Below, piece after piece: positions 51,339 to 62,238 of a stretch of 64,000 nt of DNA. The stretch spans positions 1 through 64,000 of the forward strand of contig JABSQZ010000019.1 in the NCBI GenBank assembly GCA_013215505.1, given 5' to 3'. The number at the start of each line of letters is the position of its first letter. Positions within the stretch are counted from its first letter, which is position 1. A program made the translations under genes and the position numbers. The notes below the pieces were generated by a model that was given only the letters and a program-made list of their open reading frames with translations, searched no databases and was not told the origin of the DNA. The stretch comes from Oceanospirillaceae bacterium. GTDB lineage: Bacteria; Pseudomonadota; Gammaproteobacteria; Pseudomonadales; Balneatricaceae.

Positions 51339-51769
51339 AGAGTTTCCAGATCAGCGGCGGGAACCTCAGTTATATTTTTGAGAGGCCAGTTACCATGGGT
51401 ATCATGACGTTTTCACTCTTTTACTCAATAATTTTGAGCGTATCAAAATCCCTCATTACTGCCGCAGTGTAATAGAGCTACTGCTACTTTGCTTAAGGCC
51501 CACTACGATCTTCATTTTATCCTCTGCGGCGCTATAAAATTTGTTTCTAGTAAAGAAATACGCCATATAATTTCTGATATTTCCCAGCAGCAAAATTAAA
51601 TTCATTTTTACAGTTTCAAAAAGATAAAAACATTTGGCTCAAAGTGGTTATATTTTGGCATCAATTGTCGCTGTCGGACATATAAACGGCCGCAAATAGG
51701 ACTTGTTTGCATGTTTATTCATGTATGTGATATACATTTGCGACAAAAAAATTAACAACGAGTTAAACC

Positions 51770-53758
51770 ATGAGATTAAGACATAAGTTATTCATTGCTT
51801 TTTTTGCTATAGGGTTAATACCTGCTGTAGTTTTAAGCATGTCGGCACTATACATATCTACCGACTCTCTAAAATCTCAAGCCTATAACCAGCTTACTTC
51901 CATCCGCGCGATCAAGAAACAGCAGATAGAAAGTTATTTCGCCGAGCGCGAAGGTGACTTAACTATGTTGTCAGAGTCGATTTTTGACCAAGTCGCGCAG
52001 ACCCCTGCCGGTAAGCTAGCGGCGATGGGTGAGGCAAATCACCACTACTTTAAAAAGTTTATTGAAACTTATGACTATTACGATCTGTTTTTAATTAGCC
52101 CTCAAGGCGATATATTTTATACCGTGGCCAAAGAAGCCGACTATCAGACTAACCTGCGCAGTGGACCGTATAAGTCCTCGGGGTTAGGAGAGCTGTTTAA
52201 ACATGTGCAGGAAGAGGGCGGTTTTCACTTAAGTGACTTTAGTCCCTACGCCCCGAGTAATAATGATCCCGCTGCTTTTGTGGCTATGCCTTTAAAAGTG
52301 GCGGGTGAAGTACAGCTGATAGTGGCGTTACAGCTATCCACTGAGAAAATTGCCGCTATTATGCAACAGCGTGAAGGCATGGGTGAAACGGGTGAGAGCT
52401 ATCTGGTGGGTGAAGATAAACGCATGCGCTCCGACTCCTATCTGGATCCGGTTAACCATTCAATGAAAGCTAGCTTTGCCGGTACTGTTAAAGACAATGG
52501 TGTAGATACAGCCGCCGCTGTGGCCGCCCTGGCAGGTATGACAGAAACGCAAATTATCATCGATTATAACGGTAACCCGGTATTGTCCGCTTATACCCCG
52601 GTAAAAATCCACGGCGTGCACTGGGCGCTGCTGGTGGAGATTGATGAGGCTGAAGTAATGCAGCCGGTCGGGGAGTTACGCTGGACGATTTTCATTATAT
52701 TATTCGCCTCAATTGCAGTCATTTTAGGGGTGGCCTATATGATAGCGATTTCCATCACCAGGCCACTGGGCGGTGAGCCAGAGCAGATGAAGTTAATCAC
52801 TGATAAGATTGCCGCGGGTGATCTGACTGAAAAGTTCAGCGACGAAATTGAGCATGGCGGGGTCTACGGCGCCATGGGTAGGATGTCGAAAGGTTTACAG
52901 CAAGTGATCGGCAGTATCGCCAATGTCAGCACTGAGTTGTCCAGTGCCGCCAGCCAAACCAGCAGTACCGCAGAGCAATCCAATGTCAGTTTGCACGAGC
53001 AGCAAGTGAATATAGAAGGTGTCTCTACCGCTATGACCGAGATGAGCGCGACTATTTTGCAAGTGGCCAACAGCGCCCGTTCCGTGGCCGATTCCACACA
53101 GCAAGTTGAAGTGATTTCGCAGACGGCACACAGCCAAGTGACGGGTACTATTAGTGTCATAGAGGAATTATCCAGCGAAATAAATTCCGCTGCCAGCGTG
53201 ATAGCGCAAGTGCAGGAAAACTCACAATCTATAGGCTCGATTTTGGAAGTGATTCGCGGTATTGCCGACCAAACCAACTTGTTGGCGCTCAATGCAGCTA
53301 TTGAGGCTGCCAGAGCGGGAGATCAAGGTCGCGGTTTTGCCGTAGTCGCCGATGAAGTGCGACAACTAGCGCAAAAAACTCAGAGTTCTACCTTAGATAT
53401 CAGAGATATGATTGAACTGTTGCAGCAGGGAACTCAGCAGGCGGTAGAAGTGATGCAACAGAGCACCGATAAGGCCAGAGATACAGTGGCTTCGGCGAAA
53501 GATACGGCTAGCTCTATAGACACATCTTATCGGGAGATCCAATTGATTTCCGAAAACGCCATGCAAATAGCTGCTGCCGCCGATCAGCAATCGATTGCTG
53601 CAGAAGAGGTGAATAAAGCGCTGGTCGCTATCAATCAAGCGGCACAACAAAATGCTATTGGTATAGAGGAGATCACCACCACCAGTGAGCACTTGAATTC
53701 ACTGGCGGTTGATCTGCAGCAGATAACCGGGAAATTTACTTTAAGTAAAAGTGCTTAA
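51770..53758 (+). CDS. Methyl-accepting chemotaxis protein
   Basis: 662-residue chemoreceptor. A first transmembrane helix (about 7-29) is followed by a long periplasmic ligand domain (30-300) of the dCache-like type ([18 protein letters not shown] near 100; [18 protein letters not shown] in two parts near 210), a second helix (about 303-325), a HAMP domain ([10 protein letters not shown] near 350) and a signalling domain whose tip contains [15 protein letters not shown] and [15 protein letters not shown] near 510. No C-terminal CheR tether pentapeptide is seen. Ligand unknown. Confidence 0.95.
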   Translation: MRLRHKLFIAFFAIGLIPAVVLSMSALYISTDSLKSQAYNQLTSIRAIKKQQIESYFAEREGDLTMLSESIFDQVAQTPAGKLAAMGEANHHYFKKFIETYDYYDLFLISPQGDIFYTVAKEADYQTNLRSGPYKSSGLGELFKHVQEEGGFHLSDFSPYAPSNNDPAAFVAMPLKVAGEVQLIVALQLSTEKIAAIMQQREGMGETGESYLVGEDKRMRSDSYLDPVNHSMKASFAGTVKDNGVDTAAAVAALAGMTETQIIIDYNGNPVLSAYTPVKIHGVHWALLVEIDEAEVMQPVGELRWTIFIILFASIAVILGVAYMIAISITRPLGGEPEQMKLITDKIAAGDLTEKFSDEIEHGGVYGAMGRMSKGLQQVIGSIANVSTELSSAASQTSSTAEQSNVSLHEQQVNIEGVSTAMTEMSATILQVANSARSVADSTQQVEVISQTAHSQVTGTISVIEELSSEINSAASVIAQVQENSQSIGSILEVIRGIADQTNLLALNAAIEAARAGDQGRGFAVVADEVRQLAQKTQSSTLDIRDMIELLQQGTQQAVEVMQQSTDKARDTVASAKDTASSIDTSYREIQLISENAMQIAAAADQQSIAAEEVNKALVAINQAAQQNAIGIEEITTTSEHLNSLAVDLQQITGKFTLSKSA

Positions 53759-53779
53759 TGCACAGCTACAAAGGCACTA

Positions 53780-53814
53780 CACAGCTATTAGCTTATGAAA
53801 AGTTAATAGCTGTG
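53780..53814. terminator. Terminator hairpin between the chemoreceptor and EamA genes
   Basis: CACAGCTATTA (53780-53790) pairs perfectly with TAATAGCTGTG (53804-53814). It lies between convergent stop codons, and an AT-rich tail with a T-run follows at 53822-53830. Confidence 0.65.
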
Positions 53815-53821
53815 CTGCAAA

Positions 53822-54733
53822 TTAATTTTTAGAGCTTGTCAGCCGCGCTCCTTGTCGGGCTCTATTGAAAGCCCGCCCGAGGGTGTCGAAAAAGATTGGC
53901 AGTGCCACCCCGGCGATAATTAACCCGCAGGCGATTAATTTATCACTGGCTATCTGTTCATCGTAAAAAATCACTGAGCCCAATAATGCAAAGATAGGAA
54001 TTAATAGTTTTAGTGGGCCCATAGTGGTAAGGGGGTAAATAGTTAGCAATTTATTCCAAATCCAATAGCCGATCACAGTAGTTGGGTACGCCTGAAACAA
54101 TACCGAGGCAAAGGCGATTTGATTAAAGTCGCCGCTCAGGGCGATGAATCCGCTGCTACCGTTAGTCAGGTAGGCTAATGCGAACAGCGGTAGGGGAGCG
54201 AACAGGCTAGACCAAACCACGAAGCTAAACATTTCTTTGATGTTGGCTTTTTTAATGATCAAGGTGGCGCTGCTCAAGCTGATGGCGGCGATAATGGCGA
54301 GTATTGCACCAGTGGTTGTCACTGATCCATCTTCTATACTGAACACCATTACCAGGCCTGTAAGCGAAAGCAATAGTCCCAGCTTGCTGCTAGTGCTTAA
54401 GCGTTCTCTGAGCATTACCACACCGAGAATGACACTGATAAATGCACTGGCTTCCAGGATCACTCCGGCCATCCCCGCCGACAGTCCCTCGGCAATTGAC
54501 AGTGACATCATACCCCAGACACCGACCCCGAAAATCACCCCGTAGCTGACTAAATAGCCCCAGCTTACGTCAGGTTTGCGGACAAAAAATATCAGCGGTA
54601 ATGTGGCAAAGGTAAATCTTAGACCGGCAACAATGAAAGGGTCCATAGTATCAACGCCGGCTTTAATCACCGAAAAATTAAACCCCCACAGACAAGTGAC
54701 AGCAATAGCGAGTAATAAGTGTAAAGGTTTCAT
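53822..54733 (-). CDS. EamA-family (DMT) exporter
   Basis: 303 residues with about ten hydrophobic segments in two five-helix halves, typical of drug/metabolite transporters. The first half has CLWGFNFSVIKAG near residue 14 and DPFIVAGLRFTFATLPL near 30; the second half starts near TTTGAILAIIAAISL (140). These proteins export amino acids or other metabolites. It is divergent from a MocR-type regulator 93 bp away, which may control it. Confidence 0.9.
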   Translation of the reverse strand: MKPLHLLLAIAVTCLWGFNFSVIKAGVDTMDPFIVAGLRFTFATLPLIFFVRKPDVSWGYLVSYGVIFGVGVWGMMSLSIAEGLSAGMAGVILEASAFISVILGVVMLRERLSTSSKLGLLLSLTGLVMVFSIEDGSVTTTGAILAIIAAISLSSATLIIKKANIKEMFSFVVWSSLFAPLPLFALAYLTNGSSGFIALSGDFNQIAFASVLFQAYPTTVIGYWIWNKLLTIYPLTTMGPLKLLIPIFALLGSVIFYDEQIASDKLIACGLIIAGVALPIFFDTLGRAFNRARQGARLTSSKN

Positions 54734-54826
54734 CTTTAGCTCCCAGTTAGATTTGATTTGACTATTATGGGATTTTAAGAAAAAATAAACAGATGCAATT
54801 ATTGGAAATTTTTAGGGTACAGTTTT

Positions 54827-56251
54827 ATGAGTGCACGTTATATTGAATTGTCTGATGAGATTATCCAGCAGATATCCACAGGAAAATTAGCTCAGGGGCA
54901 GCGCATGCCTTCAATTAGAAAAATGACTAAGCAGCATAATGTCAGTATCACTACGGCCTTGAATTGTTACCATCGATTGCAGGAGCAAGGATGGTTGCAC
55001 TCTGTGCCACAATCGGGCTTTTTTGTCAGCCAGCCTTTGGATAAGTCAGAGGTCCCGGTATTTCCAAAGTTTAAAGCGCAAGTGTCTAAGCCTAGAGCCG
55101 CAGCTTTGGTTCCGCCATCGCAACGGGGGCCGCTGTTCTCTGCGCAGCTTTCACCTGCGTTGATTCCGATGGCGGTACTGAATAGGGCGCTAATGCGAGG
55201 TAATTTAAAAAGCGGCGACGCGCTGTATCAGTATCCGGACCCCCAGGGCGAGGTGAGCTTGCGCAATGCATTAGCCAGTCATTTCAGTCAGCGGTATTTT
55301 CCGCTGGATAGCGATAACTTAGTTATCACCAATGGCTGTATTGATGCGGTGCGCACTGCCTTGGAAATTACTACTAAAGCTGGCGATGCGGTTGCTGTCT
55401 CCTCGCCGTGCTTTAACGGTTTGCTCTGTCTGTTAGAGAATATGGGACGCTTAGTGGTGGAAATCCCCTGTGATAATGACGGGCTGGATCTCGTACAGTT
55501 AGAACAATATCTGGCGGCTGAATCGGTAGCTGCCTGCCTGCTTAGCGCCAATTTTATTAATCCCCAGGGGATTTGCCTGAGTGTAAAGCAAAAGAAAAAA
55601 ATTGCTGAACTGGCTACGCAATACCGTATCCCTGTGATTGAAGATGATGTGTTTTTAGAGCTGAGTTACAGCAAGGTGGCACCGCTGCCGATTAAAAATT
55701 GGGATAGCGCTGGTTGGGTAATCTGGTGCGGCTCAGTGTCAAAAACCTTAGCGGCAGGTTACAGGTTGGGCTGGTGTGATCCGGGCCGCTATTTTCAACG
55801 CTATTTGGCGCACCGCGATGCGCTGTCGATCAGCGTTAATCAGCTGGCGCAAAATGCGGTCAGTGAATTTGTCACTTCCGGGCAATATATTAAACATTTA
55901 AGACGCCTGAGAATGGCTTTAGCGGCGCGCGCTTACAGTTATCACCAGTTGTTACGTGAGCATTTACCTGCTGCAGCCAGAATCAGTGCCGCGGAGGGAG
56001 GTTTGGTCATTTGGGTGCAAATTAGCGGCTTAGATAGCAAGCTATTGTTAGCTAAATGCAAAAGCCAAGGTATTCATTTTCGTATCGGCAGCGAGTTTAG
56101 CAGTTTGAATTTATACGGGGATTGTTTTCGGCTGAATATTGGCTGGGCGGTGTGCGCTGATAGTGCTGATCCGGGATGGCAGCAGTTGCGGCAACAGTTA
56201 ACGGTGCTTTGTGCACTGGTAAAAGAAGCGACTTTTCAGACGGCAGAATAA
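54827..56251 (+). CDS. MocR-family regulator (GntR helix-turn-helix plus aminotransferase domain)
   Basis: 474 residues. The N-terminal winged helix (1-75) has the GntR pattern QRMPSIRKMTKQHNVSITTA; the C-terminal fold-type-I aminotransferase domain has NFINPQGICL near 242 and the pyridoxal-phosphate lysine in SVSKTLAAGYRLGW near 306. MocR proteins use bound PLP to sense a metabolite. It is divergent from the EamA exporter, a common pairing for regulators of vitamin B6, amino acid or GABA-related transport. Confidence 0.92.
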   Translation: MSARYIELSDEIIQQISTGKLAQGQRMPSIRKMTKQHNVSITTALNCYHRLQEQGWLHSVPQSGFFVSQPLDKSEVPVFPKFKAQVSKPRAAALVPPSQRGPLFSAQLSPALIPMAVLNRALMRGNLKSGDALYQYPDPQGEVSLRNALASHFSQRYFPLDSDNLVITNGCIDAVRTALEITTKAGDAVAVSSPCFNGLLCLLENMGRLVVEIPCDNDGLDLVQLEQYLAAESVAACLLSANFINPQGICLSVKQKKKIAELATQYRIPVIEDDVFLELSYSKVAPLPIKNWDSAGWVIWCGSVSKTLAAGYRLGWCDPGRYFQRYLAHRDALSISVNQLAQNAVSEFVTSGQYIKHLRRLRMALAARAYSYHQLLREHLPAAARISAAEGGLVIWVQISGLDSKLLLAKCKSQGIHFRIGSEFSSLNLYGDCFRLNIGWAVCADSADPGWQQLRQQLTVLCALVKEATFQTAE

Positions 56252-56256
56252 AAGAA

Positions 56257-56284
56257 AACCCCGAGGATTTGCATCGTCGGGGTT
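56257..56284. terminator. Bidirectional terminator between the MocR and EF-G genes
   Basis: AACCCCGA (56257-56264) pairs with TCGGGGTT (56277-56284), with an inner GAT/ATC pair. T-rich sequence follows on both strands, so it can serve both convergent genes. Confidence 0.85.
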
Positions 56285-56305
56285 ATTTTAGCGGCTAAAA
56301 ATTAT

Positions 56306-58396
56306 TTATTTTTTAGCGGCATTTCTCTCTTTTTCTGCTGTGATAACGCCTTCAGCAACAGAGTTCGGGCAAGGTAGGTAGTGTGCGAATTCCATTGAGA
56401 ACTGACCGCGGCCAGAAGTCATAGTACGCAGGCTGCCAATGTAGCCGAACATCTCTGAAAGTGGTACGTCTGCTTTGATGCGAACACCAGTGACGCCAGC
56501 TTCCTGGTTTTTGATCATGCCGCGACGACGGTTAAGATCGCCGATTACATCACCAACGTGATCGTCTGGAGTGAACACGTCAACCGCCATGATAGGCTCG
56601 ATTAGCTGTGGAGAAGCCTTTGGGATTGACTGACGGAAAGCGCCTTTGGCAGCGATTTCGAAGGCAATTGCCGAGGAGTCAACTGCGTGGAATCCACCGT
56701 CGTACACTTCGATTTCAACGTCAAGTACAGGGAAACCAGCAAGAGTACCAGTGTCCATCATGCTCTTGAAGCCCTTCTCGATTGCAGGGAAGAATTCCTT
56801 AGGAACGTTACCGCCGACAACAGATGAAGTGAATACGAAACCAGTTCCAGGCTCGCCCGGCTTGATTTTGTAGTCGATCTTACCGTATTGTCCAGAACCA
56901 CCAGATTGCTTCTTGTGTGTGTAAGAATCGTCGATTTCGGTAGTGATTGTCTCGCGGTAGGCAACCTGTGGCTGGCCTACTTCAAGTTCAACACCATAAG
57001 TACGCTTAAGGATATCAACTTTGATATCTAAGTGAAGCTCACCCATACCAGAGAGGATTGTTTCACCTGAATCTTGGTCAGTTTCAACTTTAAAGGTTGG
57101 ATCTTCAGCAACCATTTTACCGATAGCAATACCCATTTTCTCAGTTGAACCTTTATCTTTAGGTGTTACAGAGATAGAGATTACTGGTGTAGGGAAGACC
57201 ATTGCTTCAAGGATGATTGGGTCTTTTGGATCACAAAGTGTGTGACCGGTTTGGACGTTAGTTTTCATACCAACAATCGCGATAATGTCACCGGCTTGTG
57301 CTGAGCTTAACTCTTTGCGCTCATCTGCTTGCATTTCACACATACGGCCAATACGCTCAGTTTTACCTGTCGCAGCATTGAGGATAGTATCACCCTTCTT
57401 CAGCGTACCAGAGTAAATACGAACAAAGGTAAGGGCACCAAAACGGTCATCTGAAATTTTAAAGGCTAGTGCTTTAAAAGATTCTTCAGTCGAAACTAGT
57501 GCAAATTTACCAGTGGGCTCGCCTTCTTCATCAGTTAGCGGCTGTGGATCAACTTCATCTGGGCTTGGCAAGTAATCAACAACAGCGTCAAGTACGTTTT
57601 GCACGCCTTTGTTTTTGAATGCAGAACCACAGTAAGTAGGGAAGAAGTCCATGGTGCGAGTACCTTTACGGATACAACGCTTTATGTCTTCCATTGAAGG
57701 CTCTTCACCTTCCATGTAGGCTTCCATAACGTCATCGTCTTGCTCAACGGCAGTTTCGATTAACTTTTCACGCCATTCTTCTACCAGATCAACCATGTCC
57801 GCAGGAACATCAGTGATTTCGAAGTTTTCCGGAAGACCGGAATCATCCCAGATGAAAGCTTTACGGGTCAACAGATCAACAACACCAACAAAATCATCTT
57901 CGATGCCTATAGGCAGAACCATGACCAGTGGATTGGCGGCTAGTACGTCTTGTGTTTGCTTAACGACGCGTAGGAAATCAGCACCGATACGGTCTAATTT
58001 GTTAACGAAGATAATACGAGAAACTTCTGACTCGTTGGCATAGCGCCAGTTAGTTTCTGACTGAGGCTCAACACCACCAGAACCACAGAAAACACCGATG
58101 CCGCCATCAAGAACTTTCAGAGAGCGGTAAACTTCTACAGTGAAGTCAACGTGACCTGGAGTATCGATAACGTTTAGACGGTGATCTTTCCAGAAGCAAG
58201 TAACAGCGGCAGACTGGATAGTTATTCCGCGCTCAGCTTCCTGTTCCATGAAGTCAGTCGTTGACTCGCCATCGTGAACTTCACCCGTTTTGTGGATTTG
58301 GCCAGTCAGCTTCAAGATACGTTCTGTGGTGGTAGTTTTGCCCGCGTCTACGTGGGCGAAAATACCAATGTTTCTGTATAGGGATAAGTCAGACAT
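56306..58396 (-). CDS. fusA: Elongation factor G (stand-alone copy)
   Basis: 696-residue translational GTPase that moves tRNA and mRNA through the ribosome. GTPase motifs are [13 protein letters not shown] near residue 13, RGITIQSA near 57, [11 protein letters not shown] near 78 and NKLDR near 132; domains II to V follow with full length. It is not next to rpsL, rpsG or tuf, so it is probably the second EF-G type (FusB/EF-G1B) found beside the str-operon copy in many gammaproteobacteria. This rests on context, since the str operon is outside the window. Confidence 0.95.
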   Translation of the reverse strand: MSDLSLYRNIGIFAHVDAGKTTTTERILKLTGQIHKTGEVHDGESTTDFMEQEAERGITIQSAAVTCFWKDHRLNVIDTPGHVDFTVEVYRSLKVLDGGIGVFCGSGGVEPQSETNWRYANESEVSRIIFVNKLDRIGADFLRVVKQTQDVLAANPLVMVLPIGIEDDFVGVVDLLTRKAFIWDDSGLPENFEITDVPADMVDLVEEWREKLIETAVEQDDDVMEAYMEGEEPSMEDIKRCIRKGTRTMDFFPTYCGSAFKNKGVQNVLDAVVDYLPSPDEVDPQPLTDEEGEPTGKFALVSTEESFKALAFKISDDRFGALTFVRIYSGTLKKGDTILNAATGKTERIGRMCEMQADERKELSSAQAGDIIAIVGMKTNVQTGHTLCDPKDPIILEAMVFPTPVISISVTPKDKGSTEKMGIAIGKMVAEDPTFKVETDQDSGETILSGMGELHLDIKVDILKRTYGVELEVGQPQVAYRETITTEIDDSYTHKKQSGGSGQYGKIDYKIKPGEPGTGFVFTSSVVGGNVPKEFFPAIEKGFKSMMDTGTLAGFPVLDVEIEVYDGGFHAVDSSAIAFEIAAKGAFRQSIPKASPQLIEPIMAVDVFTPDDHVGDVIGDLNRRRGMIKNQEAGVTGVRIKADVPLSEMFGYIGSLRTMTSGRGQFSMEFAHYLPCPNSVAEGVITAEKERNAAKK

Positions 58397-58815
58397 TGTT
58401 TTACTCGTCGAATTATTAGGATAAAGATAGAATCCTCTGCGCTAATTATTTAGAGCATCGTCTTCATGTTGTTAGAGAATAAATAGCGCTGCATTATACA
58501 GGATAAATGATGTGTTTGTGGAGCTAATAAATCAATTATTTTTTTGTGTTTAAAATCAGCATATTGCAATGGAATTTGGCGGTCATTTAGGGGCGTTTTT
58601 AACGCTTTAAAATAATAATGGTTGATTGATAGTTGTACAGAGAATAAAAAAATATATTGATATAAGGTAACTTCCTAAACAGCACTGAGCAATTGTGCGG
58701 TACAGAGCAGGCCGGTTTCCAAGTATCGGCTTTAGTTTTTAGGCATTAACCACGCCTGTCAATTGCGCTGATATTTGCTATATTAGCGGGCTAAATTAAT
58801 GATTGGATTAGAAGC
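58397..58815. other. Divergent intergenic region between EF-G and gmk
   Basis: About 420 bp between the EF-G gene and gmk, AT-rich, with no open frame. It should contain both promoters; the element at 58776-58784 is the best candidate on the plus strand. I see no riboswitch-like or repeat structure. Confidence 0.5.
58776..58784 (+). promoter_or_regulatory. Possible extended -10 promoter of gmk
   Basis: TGCTATATT fits the extended -10 pattern TGnTATAAT with one mismatch and lies 31 bp upstream of the gmk ATG. No good -35 is visible, as expected for an extended -10 promoter. Confidence 0.35.
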
Positions 58816-59436
58816 ATGATTGCCACTGGCACCTTATACATAATCTCAGCGCCTTCAGGTGCTGGAAAAACCAGTTTAGTCAAGGCTGTGTTAGCTGGGG
58901 ATAACCAAGTGCGAGTCTCTGTCTCCGACACTACCCGTGCAAAGCGCGAAGGTGAGAGCGATGGGGTTGATTACAATTTCGTGACTATGGCTACCTTTGA
59001 TCGACAGATTGAAGAGAATGTATATTTGGAATATGCCGATGTCTTTACCAATAAATACGGTACATCAAAAAACTGGGTTGATGCTCAGTTGGCAGCGGGT
59101 GTCGATGTGATATTGGAAATCGACTGGCAGGGTGCACAGCAAGTGCGCAACTTTGTTAAAGATGCGATTTCGATTTTCATTTTGCCTCCCTCGCAGCTGG
59201 AATTGCGCTCAAGATTACAAGGTAGGGGGACTGATGAGCAGGCTGTGGTTGATCATCGCATGGAAAATTCGGTTGGCGAGATTGAGCACTATACTGAATT
59301 TGATTACCTGGTCATCAACGATAACTTCGATGTCGCACTGCAAGAATTGTTGTGTATTTTTAAAGCTAAGCGTTTGCGCCTGGCCCAACAGCAGTTACGG
59401 CATCAACAATTGCTGATCGATCTACTGGTAAAATAA
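58816..59436 (+). CDS. gmk: Guanylate kinase
   Basis: 206-residue enzyme that phosphorylates GMP to GDP with ATP. The P-loop SAPSGAGKTSL is at residues 10-20, the GMP-binding segment VSVSDTTRAKREGESDGVDY begins near 33, and IDWQGAQQV near 102 is the Walker B-type motif. Length is normal. It heads the gmk-rpoZ-spoT cluster, the same order as in E. coli, linking guanine nucleotide supply to (p)ppGpp. Confidence 0.97.
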   Translation: MIATGTLYIISAPSGAGKTSLVKAVLAGDNQVRVSVSDTTRAKREGESDGVDYNFVTMATFDRQIEENVYLEYADVFTNKYGTSKNWVDAQLAAGVDVILEIDWQGAQQVRNFVKDAISIFILPPSQLELRSRLQGRGTDEQAVVDHRMENSVGEIEHYTEFDYLVINDNFDVALQELLCIFKAKRLRLAQQQLRHQQLLIDLLVK

Positions 59437-59539
59437 CAGCAAATCTGTTTTTTTACTATTGAAGTATGGGCGGGCTTTCTGTATTATGCTGCGTCCATTT
59501 GAGTGTCTGTGATACTAATATTTAAATTTGAGGTTTGCC

Positions 59540-59749
59540 ATGGCTCGTGTAACAGTTGAAGATTGCTTAGAAAATGTAGAAAACCGTTTTGAGTTGGTGA
59601 TGGTTGCGGCTAAGCGTGCACGGCAACTGGCTACAGGCGGAAAAGAGCCGTTTGTCGAGAAAGAGAACGATAAGGAAACTGTTATTGCCTTGCGCGAAAT
59701 TGCAGAGGGCCATATCGACGCCACAATTCTTAATGATATAGGTCTTTAG
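59540..59749 (+). CDS. rpoZ: RNA polymerase omega subunit
   Basis: 69-residue subunit that helps assemble the beta' subunit and forms part of a ppGpp site. [20 protein letters not shown] at the N-terminus is diagnostic, followed by [12 protein letters not shown] and [11 protein letters not shown]. The ATG at 59540 has GAGG upstream; the open frame begins 12 bp earlier. The protein is shorter than the roughly 90 residues of E. coli omega because the C-terminal tail is reduced. Confidence 0.95.
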   Translation: MARVTVEDCLENVENRFELVMVAAKRARQLATGGKEPFVEKENDKETVIALREIAEGHIDATILNDIGL

Positions 59750-59819
59750 GAACTATCCTAGAGCACTAGAATGGGGCATTATAACTGTATACCTTAATAT
59801 ATTGAATACAGGATAATTA

Positions 59820-61928
59820 ATGCCCACAATCGACGCACTCTCCGATCGACTTGTTGATTATTTGGATCCGCAAATGGTCCATCAAGTGCGCCGCGCCTAT
59901 TTTTACGCTGAGCAAGCCCACGAGGGTCAGTGGCGTAAATCAGGTGAACCTTATGTTACCCATCCCCTAGCTGTATCCAGCATTCTCGCCACTATGCACA
60001 TGGACCACCAAAGTTTAATGGCGGCGATGTTGCACGATGTTATCGAAGACACTGAAGTTGACTTTAGCGGAATTGAAGGCCAATTCGGCACCGCTGTCGC
60101 CACCATTGTTGAAGGGGTCTCAAAGCTTACCCATTTAGAAGTAGAAACTAAAGCAGAAGCGCAAGCGGAAAACTTCCAAAAAATGGTCATGGCCATGGCG
60201 GAAGATATCCGGGTGATCTTAGTCAAATTGGCTGACCGATTACACAACATGCGTACTTTAGGGGCAATGCCCGGCCATAAACGCCGCCGTATAGCTAAGG
60301 AAACCTTGGATATTTATGCGCCGATAGCGGCTCGCCTGGGGATGCGTAATATCCAAATCGAGCTGCAAGAACTCTCTTTCTTTTCTTACTACCCGATGCG
60401 CGCCAGCAGGATTCGCCAGGCGGTGATCAAGGCGCGCGGCCAGCGCAAAGATCTGATCACAGAAATCGAGACTTCTATCCAGGCCAGGTTACTACAGGAA
60501 AATCTCAAAGGCATAGTATTTGGTCGCGAGAAGCATCTTTACAGTATCTATTTAAAAATGAAATCGCAGCGCAAGCAATTCGTCGACATTATGGACGTAT
60601 TTGCCTTTCGCATTGTCACTGAGACAGTGGATGAGTGTTACCGGGTGCTGGGATCGATACATAATTTATACAAACCGGTGCACGGTCGTTTTAAAGATTA
60701 TATTGCTATCCCCAAAGGCAACGGCTACCAATCTCTGCACACAGAATTATTCGGCGCCAAGGACATCACCATAGAAGTGCAGATTCGCACTCGTGAGATG
60801 GATGCTGTGGCCATGCAGGGAATTGCTGAACACAGCTACTATAAAGGCAATGGCAGTTCCGATATTGCGGTGAGTTCTTTTAATCGCGCCCGTAAGTGGG
60901 TGCAAGATATGTTAGAAATGCAAAAGCGTGCCGGAGACTCAATGGAGTTTATCGACAACGTTAAAAAGGATTTATTCCCCGACGAAGTCTATGTATTTAC
61001 CCCCAAAGGACGTATCTATGAATTGCCGCCGGGGGCAACAGCAGTTGATTTTGCCTATGCGATACATACTGACGTCGGAAACTCTTGCATCTCCTGTCGG
61101 GTTAATCGTCGCTTAGTACCACTTTCAGAGCCTTTAGAGAGTGGCCAAACCGTCGAGATCATCAGAACACCCAGTGCTAAACCAAACATGGCCTGGCTCA
61201 ATTTTGTGGTCACAGGAAAAGCCCGCTCAAGTATCCGTCACTTTTTAAAGAATCAGCAGCGAGATGAGTCGGTGCAGATGGGCAGGCGTCTGCTGAATCA
61301 GTTCCTCAGTCAGTTCGGTATTAATACCGATCAAGTTGAGGCGGCTAAGATGGAGAATTTGCTGCTTGAAGCTAATCTTAAATCTGTCGATGAGCTGTTA
61401 CAAGATATAGGTGTAGGCAATCGGATGGCTTATGTAGTGGCCAGGAAGCTGAAACCGGACACTGGAGCACTGGAAACAAAATTATCGCAAAAAACCTTGG
61501 CCATTGAAGGCACGGAAGGTGTTGTTATCCAATACGCAAAATGCTGTCAGCCTATTCCCGGGGACAGTATTGTCGGATATATCAGCAGTGGGCGGGGTTT
61601 TGTAGTACACCGCAGCAACTGCAAAAATATTAAGTCGATGAAAGATGATCCGGAAAAATGTATCTATCTGGAGTGGTCGGATGACCTGGAAGACGAGTTT
61701 TCGGTCGGCTTGCGTCTCGAAGTGGCTTCGGAGCGCGGCATAGTGGCTCATCTGGCGACCACGGCAGCGGCCAACGGTGCCAATATTCTAAAAATTGATT
61801 TAGGCGAAAAGGAGGGGCTGCTGTACTCGGTTAATATGGAGCTGGGAGTGAGAGGGCGAATTCATTTAGCCAGGACGATAAAAAAATTACGTGCCCTGCG
61901 AACTGTTAATCGAGTTGTGAGAATTTAA
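59820..61928 (+). CDS. spoT: Bifunctional (p)ppGpp synthetase/hydrolase SpoT
   Basis: 702-residue RelA/SpoT homologue. The HD hydrolase domain is intact (GEPYVTHPLAV near 44; AMLHDVIEDTEVD near 70; KLADRLHNMRTL near 138). The synthetase domain has GRFKDYIAIPKGNGYQSLHT near 300, shown in two parts (FKDYIAIP, KGNGYQSLHT). A TGS domain (IYELPPGATAVDFAYAIHT near 399), a zinc-finger region (KCCQPIPGD near 568) and a C-terminal ACT domain (near 625-700) follow. Both activities are expected. Third gene after gmk and rpoZ. Confidence 0.97.
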   Translation: MPTIDALSDRLVDYLDPQMVHQVRRAYFYAEQAHEGQWRKSGEPYVTHPLAVSSILATMHMDHQSLMAAMLHDVIEDTEVDFSGIEGQFGTAVATIVEGVSKLTHLEVETKAEAQAENFQKMVMAMAEDIRVILVKLADRLHNMRTLGAMPGHKRRRIAKETLDIYAPIAARLGMRNIQIELQELSFFSYYPMRASRIRQAVIKARGQRKDLITEIETSIQARLLQENLKGIVFGREKHLYSIYLKMKSQRKQFVDIMDVFAFRIVTETVDECYRVLGSIHNLYKPVHGRFKDYIAIPKGNGYQSLHTELFGAKDITIEVQIRTREMDAVAMQGIAEHSYYKGNGSSDIAVSSFNRARKWVQDMLEMQKRAGDSMEFIDNVKKDLFPDEVYVFTPKGRIYELPPGATAVDFAYAIHTDVGNSCISCRVNRRLVPLSEPLESGQTVEIIRTPSAKPNMAWLNFVVTGKARSSIRHFLKNQQRDESVQMGRRLLNQFLSQFGINTDQVEAAKMENLLLEANLKSVDELLQDIGVGNRMAYVVARKLKPDTGALETKLSQKTLAIEGTEGVVIQYAKCCQPIPGDSIVGYISSGRGFVVHRSNCKNIKSMKDDPEKCIYLEWSDDLEDEFSVGLRLEVASERGIVAHLATTAAANGANILKIDLGEKEGLLYSVNMELGVRGRIHLARTIKKLRALRTVNRVVRI

Positions 61929-62238
61929 TTTACTGCTATTCTTGTTGTATCAGGGCTTTATTAGAGTTGTGTTGGTCGCAGAGTTATTTTGCTTGCCAGC
62001 CAATGAATGTATTAATAACAAATACGAAATGCTGTTTTAGAGCTTTGAGCTTAGATAGAACATATATATAGTAGCCGGGAGACCATAAAGGTCTCAACAG
62101 AGTATAAAGCCCCTGACAATGGATGTTATGAGCTTAGTGTTGCGGGCTAACTAAGTATATTTATGACTATTAGCCCTGTTATTCATTGTCAAATCACAGG
62201 GAATATACGCTTTATAAGATGCGTTAATCTTTTGAGTA
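61929..62238. other. Intergenic region between spoT and the HDOD gene
   Basis: 310 bp. A small hairpin GAGACC-ATAAA-GGTCTC lies at 62079-62095; it has no T-run and its role is unknown. No open frame or repeat family is evident. It probably contains the promoter of the HDOD gene. Confidence 0.45.

Larger units (their letters stand above)
50886..51769. other. Large gene-free region before the chemoreceptor
   Basis: 884 bp between divergent genes. A 75-codon minus-strand frame at 50891-51118 shows no domain and no ribosome-binding site. Two inverted repeats are present (51161-51183 and 51313-51338). The AT-rich part after 51530 probably contains the promoter of the chemoreceptor gene. Confidence 0.5.
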
